DNA from: Gymnopus androsaceus JB14
Lineage: Eukaryota > Basidiomycota > Agaricomycetes > Agaricales > Omphalotaceae
Direction: 5' to 3'
Assembly (NCBI GenBank): GCA_009733575.1
Contig: ML769399.1
Span: 346,653 to 410,652, forward strand
DNA length: 64,000 nt
Position numbers and translations under genes: made by a program. The first letter of the stretch is position 1. Every line of letters starts with the position of its first letter. The notes below the pieces were generated by a model. It saw only the letters and a list, made by a program, of their open reading frames with translations, did no database searches and had not been told where the DNA came from. This document shows, piece by piece, positions 1 through 11,256 of the stretch.

Positions 1-329
1 ATTGGCAGGCCTGATTTGTACAGTACTGCCACGCCTCCCCAGACACGTTGTAAGCTAGCGCGGTCAGGACGAGGACGAGATATGATATCAAAACCTTTCG
101 GCAGCAGTAGCAAATTTTCCTGGTCAGGTCGCAGCCATGTTTCTTGTAGGACGATAATGTCGAAGTGTCGTATCGCTTCCAAGAATTCAGGGTCACGAAG
201 TTTAAGCAGCAGGTTTCCGTGTATATTCCATGCAATAATAAACAGTCTAATCGAGAGGATAATAAGAGGAAGAGAAAAAAGAGCAAGATAAGTACGAAGT
301 TCTAAAGTATGGAGAGCGTAAATGCTCAC
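1..329 (-). mobile_element. Non-LTR retrotransposon endonuclease fragment, cut by the window edge
   Basis: On the minus strand a reading frame is open from a stop at 330-332 down to base 1. It reads FIIAWNIHGNLL, then FDIIVLQETWL, then WGGVAVLYKSGLP. These match the WNxxG, QETW and GGVAVL-type blocks of the APE-like (endonuclease/exonuclease/phosphatase) domain at the start of LINE ORF2, which nicks target DNA to prime reverse transcription. No convincing ATG precedes the domain, so the start may lie behind an intron or be lost. The reverse transcriptase would lie to the left, outside the window. It shares its strand with the ORF1-like pseudogene at 2042-3696, but about 1.7 kb of repeat-rich DNA lies between, so they may not be one element. 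Confidence 0.7.
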
Positions 330-589
330 TTAGAACGACCAGTAGGACTAGTAGAGGCGTCGGTACAAATATTATCATATGAGGCAGAGAAACAACTAGA
401 AAGTAGAAAGTATTAACTGTAAGCCCCGACTGTTGGCCCAAAGCAGTTTTTCTTACCATCCTCCTGAAGAGCCATTACCTCCTTGAGCCGGCCCGAAACC
501 TGGAGCTCTAAGCGTGCAGTAATACACGCGGACCGTGAAAGAACAATGAACTTCAATGGCGGCCAGCACTCTTCTTACTCACCTCCAGT

Positions 590-1170
590 GGTCCTCAGTG
601 GAATCCACTGCTGCGAAACTTTGATATCAAACAAACGGTGAAAGCCAGTGAAAGCCAGTGGCTTTCGCCGTTTGTTAGTTTTTCCACTATACATTAATCT
701 CAATATTCAAAAGACTACGGCAAAGAAGGCGTAACAGCAGAAAGTTTACATTGTAGAATATAGAAAGTCATCAGTATTTACCTTTCCTGCGCTCAAAATT
801 CCAATAAAAACCATCAACCCTCAACTGAAGAATGAGCGGAAAGACAGTGAAAGTCAATGAAAGTCACTACCTATAATGGGCGAAATCATCAAACTTGAGC
901 TGCCATAGCAGGTGAAAGTCAGTGAGAGTCAATGGAGAAGTGGACAATATTCACCTATAATGAGCGAGAACCTCAATGGTCTCCATTGAGCTGGTTGTGC
1001 CATAGAAGCTAAAAGTCAGCAAAAGTCAATGGAAAAACAATGATGTTCACCTCCAGGAACTAACAATGTCAATGACTTTCACTGAAGTCAGCCAGCTATA
1101 GGATCCAAAACTCAGCGGAAGTCAATGGAACTTCAATGGCTTTCATGCCAAAAGTCAATGGAAAAATAAT
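590..1170. repeat. Cluster of degenerate AAAGTCAATGG-type short repeats
   Basis: More than ten imperfect copies of the word GAAAGTCA(A/G)TGG occur on the plus strand, often as close pairs (for example GTGAAAGTCAATGAAAGTC near 845 and GTGAAAGTCAGTGAGAGTC near 912). The reverse complement, CCATTGACTTTC-like (TGACTTTCACTG near 1074), is interspersed. Longer units also recur: ACCTATAATG(G/A)GCGA near 870 and 953, and AATGATGTTCACC/AATGATGTTTCTC near 1040 and 1170. This is not a clean tandem array. It looks like an old, repeatedly rearranged repeat or the non-coding part of a transposon. Confidence 0.6.
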
Positions 1171-2041
1171 GATGTTTCTCGCTTACAATAAGCAACAACA
1201 ATGATGGCTTGCATTGTCGTTGGCCTGCAGGCTGCAGTATGAGGCAAAAGCCAGCAGAGAACCAACGTCTACCTGTTCAGATGGGAAAAATAAAAGCGCG
1301 AAGGGTCAATTGCAAGTTGGGCAGTGCATGGGGAAGTATGGCAGCGGCGGGAACCGGTACATGTGCATTCAGGATGAAGATGCGACAGTGGATGCTGAGG
1401 CAGCAGTAGAGCGAGCGGTTTGATCTTGTTTTACAGAGGATAAGTTAGATGTGTCCACATATCTAGAAGAATAACATACCCTGCTTGACATTGCTTTCTC
1501 CGGTCTCCCTCATTCCCTATCCTTTCTCTCTCGCCTGCTTTCCCCTTTTCTGCAGCAGAAGTGACTGTCGATCCATTGGATTCGGATGCATTTTGTGCTC
1601 CGGCGAGAACGTGGATTTGATGATGGAGGGCTTGGATTTGTGGGCTAGCTAGATGAGTTGTTGACAAGGTTATAAACCACTGTATAGTTCACAATGCTCG
1701 GAAAGCTTTGCTAATATGAGTTTAGTATGAAATGGAGGGGAATTGACATGGAAAGAAGCACACGTGGAAGAAGAGAAGGAGTAGGATGATTGTTAAACCA
1801 GTGAAATGCCTCGGCTGCTACTGGTCTCCATCTCGGAGCTGGTACTCGGAATCCATGAGAAGAAAGCTTGCATTGAAGAAAAACGTCGGGAGCAAACGGG
1901 GAAGATCACGATTACCAAACACAAAACGACTCGAAGAAAAACCATTTCATTGCCCGACGATTCCCGACAGAAAAACAGTGATGATCAACGTTTGAGGCAA
2001 GCCACAAAGAAAAGCGCTGACGGCCACTGATTGCTGGCGGA
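1171..2041. other. Non-coding stretch, no gene recognised
   Basis: Several overlapping short open frames lie on both strands, but none has a recognisable domain, a signal peptide or flanking splice sites that join it to another exon. The stretch lies between the repeat cluster and the ORF1-like pseudogene and is probably decayed transposon DNA. Confidence 0.4.
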
Positions 2042-3696
2042 TCATTGATGTTCACCGATGGCCAGCATTGAACTTTCTAACTCCGGGTAAATAACTCTAA
2101 GCGCGGCAATATTCTGGGAATGATTACGATTTCCTGATGGCAATAGTTCGAAACCAAGGATAATGTTTTGCGGTGCTTTGTCCACGAGCATCGCTTGCAT
2201 CCCCATGAGAGCAGGCGGGCATCGCTGAGTCATGACAAAAACGAAGAACGCAGCGTTGGTGTTTGATTTGAAGCGAATGACCACATGGGCAGGTATTGCA
2301 GAGGTGACTCGGTAAGCAGCCGCAACCATACCCAAGTGAATGTCCATCCCAGCTGCAGCCACAATCATACGCGTCGTCTCTGAAGGCGATTCAGTAGGTT
2401 GGACACCTTCAAAGAGGACATCCGTGCTTTCCATGGACGTGTGCACTCGTTTCGAGGGTGGAAGGTGTGCATCTCCCAGAAAGTGTTTGGCAGGAGCATG
2501 CAAGGGCATTGACTGGCTAGGCCAGGATGTGGACATGTTCGAGGATGCGCTAGAAGTGTTCAAGTCCTGCCATTGGCTCATGGCAGGTGACGTCAAGGTT
2601 GACTGTGTGAAGGGTGTAGGTGAGGGTTCCGTAGGTGTTGCTGTCGCATAAGCAGCTGGCTGCTGGGGAGGTGCCGCAATCTGTCTGCGCAATTCCGTCA
2701 GCTGGACCTGCATACTGGAAATACTCTGTTGGATCCCTGCAATAGAAGAAAGAGAACCATGAAGCGCATCGTATACGTCGCGGAACTCTGCATTCTCCGT
2801 TAAGGCTATAGTAGCAGCAGACGGAGCGGATGGCGCAGGGATGTTAGCGAGCGCGATATTGATTTGTCGTTCGGTGGAGTCATGAATAGACTCAAGGACA
2901 CTTGACATATCCTGCACCTGACCTCGCAGCATTTCCGTCGCGATAGTTTCCTCACGGTGTTGCCGGAAGGCATTGAGCGCGAAGTTGAAAATGTTTTCAT
3001 TAGTGCGAATGCGGAACGCACCAGCTGATTTGGCTGAGGGAGGAGGGGTAATTCCAAGGTTGTTGCAAGCGTCACGCTCATCAGGTGCAATGGAACGCAC
3101 GGTGCTGGGCCCAGCCTCCGCCAGCGTGTCCGTAGAACAGTCCTTCTCCTTCTCTTTACCCTTCTCACTCTGAGTAATGGACTTGAAGGTCTTGCTACTC
3201 TGTCATTGCAAGGACCTCTCATTGGACACCGGTATTCCAGTGGACGAACGAGAGGGAGTCTGGGTTGGAGTAGGAGAAGGGATCCCCACCGAAGTATCAG
3301 AAGCCACTATCAACCAACATATTTTTAGTTACTGGTGAGAAAGCGTGGATAGTGCACAGGCTTACTCGCTTGGTCACTAGATCCGGATAGTAGCTCACCA
3401 CCATTGGCAATCAAAGGCTCATTTTGATTGCGAATACTATTGATGGAGCCGCCACTGAGGATGTCGCATTCGTTCTGCATGAGGGCTAGGGAAGGACCGC
3501 CTGTGAGCACTTGCAAGACAATATAGGGAGACGACAAAGTACCTTCATCCTGCGTACCCACCATCCCAGGGCTAGAGCTTGCCATCAAGGCAAGCGAAGG
3601 TAGCTTGGTGCCGGAGGAGAGAGGCGCGAGGTTCGGCTTCTTTCCGGAAGCAGGAGTGGCTTGAGCAGAAGTAGTGATCTTGTTTGTGGAAGACAT
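2042..3696 (-). pseudogene. Transposon ORF1-like protein, interrupted by an in-frame TGA
   Basis: Exon 1 starts at an ATG ending at 3696 (MSSTNKITTSAQATPAS) and runs to a GTAAGC donor near 3350; a TAG acceptor near 3304 opens the second exon. In that exon the frame runs through IPVSNERSLQ, meets a single TGA (CAA TGA CAG, near 3200) and continues in the same frame with SSKTFKSITQSEKGKEKEKD to a stop at 2042. The protein has a Pro/Ser-rich N-terminus, a mid-section with heptad-like Leu/Ile spacing (SSIAGIQQSISSMQVQLTEL), a Pro/Ser/Thr linker and a folded-looking C-terminus (HVVIRFKSNTNAAFFVF). A coiled coil followed by an RNA-binding-like domain is the layout of LINE ORF1 proteins, but this assignment is inference. 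The nonsense codon marks it as inactive. Confidence 0.5.
2641..2769 (-). repeat. 129-bp segment duplicated at 4731-4859
   Basis: This part of the ORF1-like pseudogene recurs about 2.1 kb to the right with only two substitutions that I can find (attcCgtc/attcTgtc and accaTgaa/accaCgaa). Both are C/T differences. Confidence 0.85.
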
Positions 3697-4730
3697 CTTG
3701 AGTTTGTGATAGACACGGTACGATTACCAGGTGAAAGGTTTGATATTGTATGGCAGTTGAGATTTGTAAGATTTGTTGTTTGCAGAGCAATGGTTAGGTC
3801 AAAAACGTAGGTTGGTTGTTTTAAATAAAACATATTAAGGGTCTACGGAGAAAGGTTTTACCGTTAGTCTGAGGAGGAAAAAAGTGCAATAGGGATGCGG
3901 AGAGGGCAAGACATACCGAGGGTTGGTGAACTGTAAGCGGATCCTGACATGGGCAGCCAGGAGTTGCTGATCATGCTCAGAGGGATAAACATGAGCAGGA
4001 AAGATATTCCTGAGAGAGACTGAGACAGAGACCTCAGGAGATGCTAGACTGTTTGTCAAAAGAGATCGCTCGTCAGCTAGAGCGGGCCCTCATAGGAATT
4101 TGGGACACTTAGCACATTGTGGTCGGCCACATGTATGTTAAGCAGAGAACGAAACTGCCAGCGTAGCCCAAACTGGTGTTGACAAATAATTCGAGCAGAG
4201 CATAGTTAGAGCCTAGCCAGTGACGGTTAAAACACACCGATATGGGACGTGTTGAACAAGCAGAACCTGCCTCGTGACGTACAATCAGTTGAATTGCACC
4301 CGCGAAATGCCGTAGTATTATTTGTGAATACAGCACGTACGGTAGGTCAATTGTCTGGGTGAGGTAGGTAAAAGGATAGTGTGCATGAGGTGCGCTTGTA
4401 TGGGACAGTAAATAAGATACAGAGTGCAGGTAGGTAGCTGGTCAAGTTGGGATGCAATAGGGACGCCGGTGGGGCCGTGTCTGAGGAACAATAACACCGA
4501 GACATAGACACACGAGACATAGTAGATAAAAACGGACATGTAGGCAACGGAAAAGCGATTAAGATGCAAAGTTGATCGCCATTCTTGCAATCCGGTCGCG
4601 AATAGAATCGGTACTGGACGTCTGAGTTGCATCGTGCAGGATTGCGACATCCTCCTCAGCCAGTGGGTCAGTGAACGTGATTTTCGCGGCATCACTAAAG
4701 CGCGTCAAGACAAAAGGCAAAGATCTGAAA
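3697..4730. other. Region upstream of the ORF1-like gene, no intact gene
   Basis: Overlapping short minus-strand frames (3835-4059, 4109-4336, 4318-4695) show no recognisable domain. They are rich in S, T, P and L, as expected of non-coding DNA read by chance. The stretch probably belongs to the same decayed element as its neighbours. Confidence 0.35.
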
Positions 4731-4859
4731 CTGTCGCATAAGCAGCTGGCTGCTGGGGAGGTGCCGCAATCTGTCTGCGCAATTCTGTCAGCTGGACCTG
4801 CATACTGGAAATACTCTGTTGGATCCCTGCAATAGAAGAAAGAGAACCACGAAGCGCAT
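4731..4859 (-). repeat. Second copy of the 129-bp ORF1-like segment
   Basis: It is nearly identical to 2641-2769 (two mismatches) and in the same orientation, but joined to unrelated sequence on both sides. The joined minus-strand frame (4559-4876) changes reading frame relative to the ORF1-like gene, so the copy does not preserve the protein. Confidence 0.85.
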
Positions 4860-4910
4860 TGACTTAGGACTTTCATTGATTCAAGCTAAGGGTTAGGCTT
4901 AAGGGTAATT

Positions 4911-4936
4911 TAAGTCTTAAGTTAATTTAAGACTTA
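4911..4936. repeat. Perfect 10-bp inverted repeat
   Basis: TAAGTCTTAA is followed after 6 bp by its reverse complement TTAAGACTTA, inside an AT-rich stretch with several TTAAGGG/TTAGG words (4885-4945). It could form a small hairpin; no function is evident. Confidence 0.5.
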
Positions 4937-5287
4937 GGGCTTAATGAGAACACTGGAATTCTGTGGTTTTACTGTTTAAGAAATCTGCAATAAGCTAGCA
5001 AAGACATCAGCAAAATCTGTATTTTCACTGGAGCAGCATGGATGCTTAGACGTTATCAAGCGATGTAAGCAAGTGCCTGAGCGCCTAAACAGGAGAGATG
5101 CCCGTTCCCATTCTCGTTGGTATAACCATAACTTTGAGTTAAACCAAAGATGCTGATTTTTGTGCTTACCCCACTTGCATGAATTCCAAGTAATGCTAAA
5201 CCTGTGTATTTTTTGAATGACAAATGAAACCTGCGAAGAAATTGATACAATCTAGAACCTGCGCAAATTTTCTGGGTAAATGTATTT

Positions 5288-6083
5288 TTACCCACTATAT
5301 CGCCCATAGAAAGGAATAGTGAAGCAGATGAAATTGTACTGTGGGTGTGATTCCGACGTTATGATGGCTGCCGACAGTTCATTACTGTGAAGGAGCTCAC
5401 TGGATAATGGAATACGGTGAGCTGTGGGTAGCTTCAAGGATAAAGCGGAGTAACGGACATACCGAAAAGAGTCCCGCATTACTTGTAGACTTGAATTTAG
5501 TCTCATACGCTTCGGGGGCTCGACTAGACGTAAAAATCTGCTGAAAGGAGCTGTTCGAAGTACTGTTTCCACTTCCTGGGGCTCGTCCGCGTTGGAATTT
5601 GAAGCCCAGGACATATCCGTATTTATATTCTGCAGAAACACTAAGCAAACTGGGGTATAATGCGGAAAAATCCAAACTTACTCTAAACATCGTCGCGCTG
5701 ACGATGCTCTGAAGGACGCGTTTGCTCGACCTTCCCTGATCATGTACTTTCTCGAACAATAAACGAGCGTAGTTTATCACTGCAAGTTCTCGTGCTCGAG
5801 CAGGTGCGAGATCTCTGTTGGAAAATGATGAGTTCAGAGCATCGTAAAGCTCACCGCTTGAAGATCCGTTAAGGATCGACCGGAGTATGGCCTTCATCCG
5901 CGTATCGCGAGCGTTCTCTTTCCAGCGTTCGCCATGACTGGCGACATTCATGATCAAAGTTCGGAGATCCTGCACTATGCATAGGAGTCTTATATGAGAA
6001 AGAAGAAGGGCGTTGCTTACCTCGATTATGAAAAGAAGTTGTTCTGTTCGCTCATTACAATGCGTTGCCATTCCCATCGACAT
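5288..6083 (-). CDS. Hypothetical protein, four exons, function unknown
   Basis: I join four minus-strand exons. The first starts MSMGMATHCNERTEQLLFIIE (ATG ending at 6083); the second starts DLRTLIMNVASHGERWKENAR after a TGCAG acceptor; the third starts NINTDMSWASNSNADE after a GTAAGT...TTTCTGCAG intron; the fourth starts RELLHSNELSAAI after a GTATGT...ATCCAG intron and ends FYGRYSG at 5288. Every junction keeps frame and uses fungal-type splice signals, giving a protein of about 210 residues. It looks mainly alpha-helical and charged (RARELAVINYARLLFEK), with no signal peptide, membrane segment or recognised domain. It lies downstream of the permease on the same strand. I do not recognise the family; the clean exon joins are the main support that it is a real gene. 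Confidence 0.5.
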
Positions 6084-6183
6084 TGTTTTCAAGTGGAGTA
6101 ACACAAAACTACAACTGTATTGTCTAAACTCTAATTTAAGCTAGTCTAAACAGTAACTAGGTATCCATGAAATGTTAAACCAA

Positions 6184-8312
6184 TCATAAGGGAACCCGCT
6201 TAAATTTCTTCCTCGTCAGTCCATCCTGATTCTTCTCTTCTACTCGTTCAAGCTTATACTTCCCTATTTTTGGCAGGACATGCGCCCATATCACCCAATA
6301 CAGGGCACCAATCCCGAAGACCGTCCACCCTGCAAGGCCATGAGTCCAGTAAGGGAGATTGACCTATTGAAGGCGCAAAAATTGAGCATCAAAACACGGC
6401 GTATTAGGAGGCGAACGTACATAAGGTTCTGCATCCGCCGGAGGTTTCGTTAAGGGAACGATGAATAAAAATACATTGGCAATACCAAAGAACGCCGCCG
6501 CGTACAATGCCCATGGGCTTACTTTCGGCCAGTCGGGGTATGGTCGCACAATGGAGAGGTATATGATTCCAAATGAGATGACAGCGTTAATTATCGACAG
6601 TGGGTATGAAATCTAAATGAATAGCATCAGTGAAAAAAATCGGGCGATGAGGAAAGCATGGATGCCCACCACATTGATAACAAAGTTGTAGGCGTCGCCG
6701 GGAGGTAAAGCGAATATTACGATTAGACAAACTGCCCAGTCTATGATGTTTGGTCAATAAAGAGAAACGGTGAAAGTACCCTAGGGATCTCAACGTACGC
6801 AGACCCAATCCACTGAGTGGGGCGTTGAAGGGTTTATTTGATGACCAAAACTTGCTGAATGGAAGAATACCTTCCCTTCCCAGCTCCTGATTGACACGTC
6901 CTTGAGAAAATATCTGTATTACTTGGTGAATCATTTTGAACTCAAGATTTATAGTGAGAAAGCACTCACGACAGATAAAACATTGCCCATCGCAGACAAG
7001 GCCACGAAAACGTCCAACAATCTCTCCGCCTTATCTCCAAATACGTTCTTGAAGAGCAAAGCAGCTACCAGTCGTCCCGAGCCAGTTATTTCTTGTTTCG
7101 AAGCGGCAGCAAAGTAAGCGATATTGGCAAGGATGTAAAGAATGGTGACGACGAGAATGGCAACTGGCCCAGCTATTTTTACGGTCCTTTTAGGGTTCTT
7201 GACCTCGGAAAGAGCATAGTTTATGTTGCTGAAGCCCATGTAGGACCAGATCACCTACAAGCTGTCAGATTAGTTTTGGAAAGCGACAGACGGAACTTAC
7301 GTTATAAAGACTCAAGCACAAGGAAGAAGCGCTGTGGTTTGTGTCAGAACAGACGATCGACAGAATTGGGAGCCTTCTTACCTTGCTGTAGTACCCTCGA
7401 ACGGATGGTCAAAATTTCTTGGCTTTTCCCCTGTACCGGTCTCGACATGTCCACTGAGAGCAGCGAAGCCAGCACACACGACCACCATCAACACAATAAA
7501 TTTGAATGCTCCGAGACCATTCTGTAGCCATAATCCCCACTTCATCGCAGTTCCGTGGAGGAGAAACGCGAATGTGATGCATGCAAAGCCAACAAGACGA
7601 AGTGTCCATCGTCCGGGTTCAAGGTTGGCAGCTTTGAGAATATACTCTCCGAACACAAGTGAATTTCCGGCGCCCCAGGCTACAGATAAGATGTTAGAAG
7701 TCGGAAAGATTAAATTAAACTGAAAAATTCTGCACCCAAAAGTACACCGTCTGAAGCATACATGCAGGTTATGAGGAATTTAGGCTTTCGGAAAAGATAT
7801 TCGAGATAGTTCTTTTCGCCTCCATTTGTAGGCATCGCCTTGGTGAGACAGATAAATCAAACGAATGACAAGCAAAAAGCTGGACGCACTGTTCCCCAAA
7901 CAACATAGACCCACATCCCAGCTGAAGCAACGATTCCCCCAATCACCCATAAAATTCTACCAGCCGGTAAGTCAAATCATAAACCAATGAAGCCAAACAG
8001 GCGCACTTACAATGAAAGCCCAACACTTCCGCTGAGGCTTAGGATTGTACTAGGTGTGGCGAATATTCTTTGAGAGCCATTAGCTTCTAGCATCATTGTA
8101 GACACAGCTGCGTACCCAGTGCCTGCCATCCTATTGAAGATGATAAAACATGAAGATATGATACCAATCTTGCGTCGGCCATTAGGTTCATAAGAAAGCC
8201 TTGAGAGTTCCACTACATCTGGTTCTGCGACGCTAGAATCGTTTGATGACCTTGGGCTCGGAGTAGGTTTTCTACTAGATATTCCTTCTTGAAAAGTACC
8301 ATAAGAGGTCAT
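6184..8312 (-). CDS. High-affinity methionine permease, MUP1-like amino-acid transporter
   Basis: This is a member of the fungal LAT/APC amino-acid transporter group most like yeast Mup1, which imports methionine across the plasma membrane. After a Ser-rich cytoplasmic N-terminus (MTSYGTFQEG) come GRRKIGIISSCFIIFNRM and GTG-IFATPSTILSLSGSVG, the conserved first transmembrane segment; the 48-bp intron at 8068-8115 splits GTG from IFATPS. Further exons give NGGEKNYLEYLFRKPKFLI, FGEYILKAANLEPGRW, the block NINYALSEVKNPKRT typical of this group, SVFALSAMGN-like and FSQGRVNQELGREGILPFSKF. The last exon reads LPYWTHGLAGW and ends KKFKRVPL, with a TGA at 6184. About eight introns are present and all tested junctions keep frame. 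The ATG ending at 8312 is preferred over an upstream GTG. About 12 membrane segments are expected. No break was seen. Confidence 0.85.
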
Positions 8313-8760
8313 CACGGTCACTCAGAGCGTTAGCGTAGGTCGACGACAATAAGGGAAAAAAGAATACAAACGCCATTATAACAGTTGAAGACGAACAGCT
8401 TGATGCGATCAAAGATAGGTAGCTCTGCGGCCGGCATTAATCCGGCATAAATCTCTTCAGCTCCAGGCTCTCTTCATGCATCGATGAATCTTTCTTCGCG
8501 CTCCTACGGTCTACTGTAATTAACGCCTTCCACAAGTTTACTCTGAGCAAATTCCTCAACAATTTCTCAAAATCCTGTGCGCAGTGGTCCGCATGACTTA
8601 CATTATTATCTATCTCCAGTTGGCCTCTAAATCTCTCAGGAACTCGACAGCACTGAGAAGGAAAATTAGAGCCAAAAAAACGGAAATCAAAATCTGGGTG
8701 ACAATATAAAGGCTCTCTTTTTTGCACTCCTCCCCCCCCCCAAAACTTTCAACCCACGAT
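8313..8760. other. Divergent intergenic region between permease and F-box pseudogene
   Basis: It should contain the permease promoter. A run of ten C residues lies near 8731-8740. No recognisable gene is present; the open frame at 8437-8727 has no known domain. Confidence 0.4.
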
Positions 8761-10622
8761 ATGCACCAAGTTGAAAATATCGAGAACGTTTTAGCTCATT
8801 CCAATGGGCGTAAGCCGCGTCAAAGTCTGGGTAGGATGCCTCTCAACATCTTTGTTAACATCCTAGCTTTCATGAAACCTTTGAACATTATTGCGATGAG
8901 AAAGGCGAGTTAGAATCCCTTTATCTGTATTTGTCGTTCGACCTTTTACTGATCTTTGTATTATGTTCCCTCTATTTCTAGACCTGCAAATCTCTCCGAG
9001 TGGTAACCTATCGTCGTATAGTCTGGCTGAATGCCTGTATCCTCATGGTTCTCACAAATGCAATCTATGATGGCACATTCCCATTGAACGACATGACCAA
9101 CTTGCTGAACTGGAGCATGCTGCTACTTCGCTGGAACGATTCGTAAAACTCGCAGGTCGAGCTCATCGGTCCTTCAGAACCAGGCCTTTGACTCCTCTTA
9201 CTACTCGTATCCTACAGTTACATCGCGAGCTACATCGCGATCGCATTATCATCGGCGGATTGGCGCCTGGTTCATTGTCGTCTGAGATGCTGAGGTTTAA
9301 GAAGGTTCATCTCGTACCTGGTGGTCGATACTTGTTTACGATTTCGTCTTTCATGCAATTGTAGGACCTTGGCTATTGGGCCGATGCGATGATAATGCCA
9401 GACCCTGTCTTTTCTGAGAGATTAAGCTTGAGGCCAGATGATATCATACGATCGCATGAGTCGACACTTGTCGAAGGTGGTAAAATTCGATTGTTGCTGA
9501 GCGTAAACAGTATCAGGTGAGTATATATGTTTTCTTCTCCTCTTCTTGTTTTGTGTTCTGATCGTGGTTTACAGCCCGAACCAAGTCCAAGAATCGTACT
9601 TCTTTCAATGCGAGGTTTCAATCAAGCATGGCATGCGGATTCAAAAGCAAAAACACCTTTTGCGCACAGAGGTCACTGGTAGATCTTATGGAGAGATGTT
9701 GTCTATCGTTTCTCGCGCGCACACTCGAGGCGCAAAAGTCGGAGCTCTCATCAAACTCCACGAAACGTCGAGATTATTCAAGATGTAAGTCTATCCCACT
9801 CGTTAATCACTGCTACCCGCTTTCTTAAGTTTTTGCTCTCTTGTAGATTATCATCAGTCACTCTAAACCCAGACCTAACCCGGATCCAGGTAGTTCTGGA
9901 ATGGCCACTGTTATCTGCACCTCCTCCAGAAAAATATCTGTTGTCCCCGTCCCCATCTACAAAAACGGCATTCCTACTGCCTTCATCCCAGCCGAAATAG
10001 CAAAGACCCTATACCCCACCTACTCCGTTGGCTTGGAATGTAAGGATGCGGTGTGCACTACCATGAGCGACTGGTATCACACTTCTCCATCTTCGCCCAC
10101 TTCTACACCAATCTGCATTCAGGCCTTCAGCAAACAGCAGAACACTTCTTGGTTATACAGGGCTGAGCAAGTTAACATGCCCCGAGGGGCGGGACCGGCT
10201 GCAGATATTCCAAAGGATCTGCCTGGTGTAGTGGGGATACAAGTTCGATGCTTACCTTGGTGCCCATGGCATGAGCTTCCTTGGCACCCTTTGCATCTCG
10301 CAGCGGCGCCTGGCAACGCTCATGATAGGGCACATCTCGACATGCAACGTATGCGCGTCTGTGATGAAAGCCTTGTTGCAGGGTGGACTACGACAAACAA
10401 GGACCGGATTTATGCTCACCTTACAAACCCGAGGAAAGGGGAACCCTTCAACGTTGCTTTGTATAGGCTAAACCAGGATCGAGATATCCTACTCATAGAT
10501 GATTTTATACATGAGGACGATTTTGATCCTGTATCAGGGAGGTTGCGCGTTATGACGGGGGGAGCGCAGGTCAGATGGACTTCTTGGTGCCTCGAAAGTC
10601 CGGGTCGCATTTGATCATGTAA
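8761..10622 (+). pseudogene. Decayed F-box protein gene with frameshifts and a TGG-to-TAG nonsense codon
   Basis: The N-terminus MHQVENIENVLAH leads into an F-box, LGRMPLNIFVNILAFMKPLNIIAMRK-TCKSLR. The last junction uses a GCGAGT donor (a possible GC-AG intron) and an ATTTCTAG acceptor. After PLNDMT the reading frame shifts to AELEHAATSLERFVKLAGR. That frame meets a TAG near 9362 where W is expected (FMQL-stop-DLGYWADAM) and continues. Further introns (GTGAGT near 9517, GTAAGT near 9785) join cleanly to SPNQVQESYFFQCEV and ILSSVTLNPDLTRIQV, after which at least three more frame changes are needed to follow the C-terminus to DILLIDDFIHEDDFDPVSGRL. F-box proteins recruit substrates to SCF ubiquitin ligases; large, fast-turning-over F-box families are common in Agaricomycetes. 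The many lesions indicate a dead gene. Confidence 0.7.
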
Positions 10623-11256
10623 ACGTATTCACAACTGTGTAATTCACCTCCAGAACCATTTATCGTCCATTCATCCCTAACTATTTTCACGCCATAAAAT
10701 ATGTACTCCATTTATGCATCCTAGTCTGTTATGAATCCACATATCGCTGGCGATGATATGATCTTGAGTTTCTTGCTACTCCCGTCCTATTATACCATAG
10801 AAAATTTGCGTGTTATATATAGCCATAATCATTACTTGAATCATAATATGCATAACAATGGAAACGTGTATTTATACGCCACTGAGTGAACATAGCAACC
10901 TACACCCACCTTTAACCACGTCGCTCACCGGCTCTTCGCCATAAGTACCGCTCAACATTGCAACTGCCCCTAATCCGCAGAGCTTTATCGCCGGGTGGGG
11001 ACAAAAGCACCGATGTCCTCGACATTGCAGAACCTCCTGTGGAGCGACCATCCGTATGAGATGAAATGAAGAGATCGTGCCCCTCAAGGTCAGAATTTCT
11101 GGTTGATATAAGGGAGCTTGGGCGGAGACGAAACTACAAAAAATGACCTTGATGATGGAGAAAATGGAAAAGGACGAAGAGTTGCTTACCTAGATTGACC
11201 CATACTTTTTACATTAGACTCGTTCATACGATACAGTGAGTATACAAGGACTAAAA
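10623..11256. other. Intergenic, convergent 3' ends
   Basis: It lies between the 3' end of the F-box pseudogene and the 3' end of the C2H2 gene. AT-rich stretches (TTATATATAGCC near 10813) probably hold 3'-end signals. No gene recognised. Confidence 0.4.

Noticed and set aside
4878..4945. Telomere-like TTAGGG/TTAAGGG words
   Set aside because: Too few and too irregular for an interstitial telomere tract; better seen as an AT-rich hairpin region.
8731..8740. Run of ten C residues
   Set aside because: A simple homopolymer, possibly of uncertain length from sequencing; no meaning assigned.
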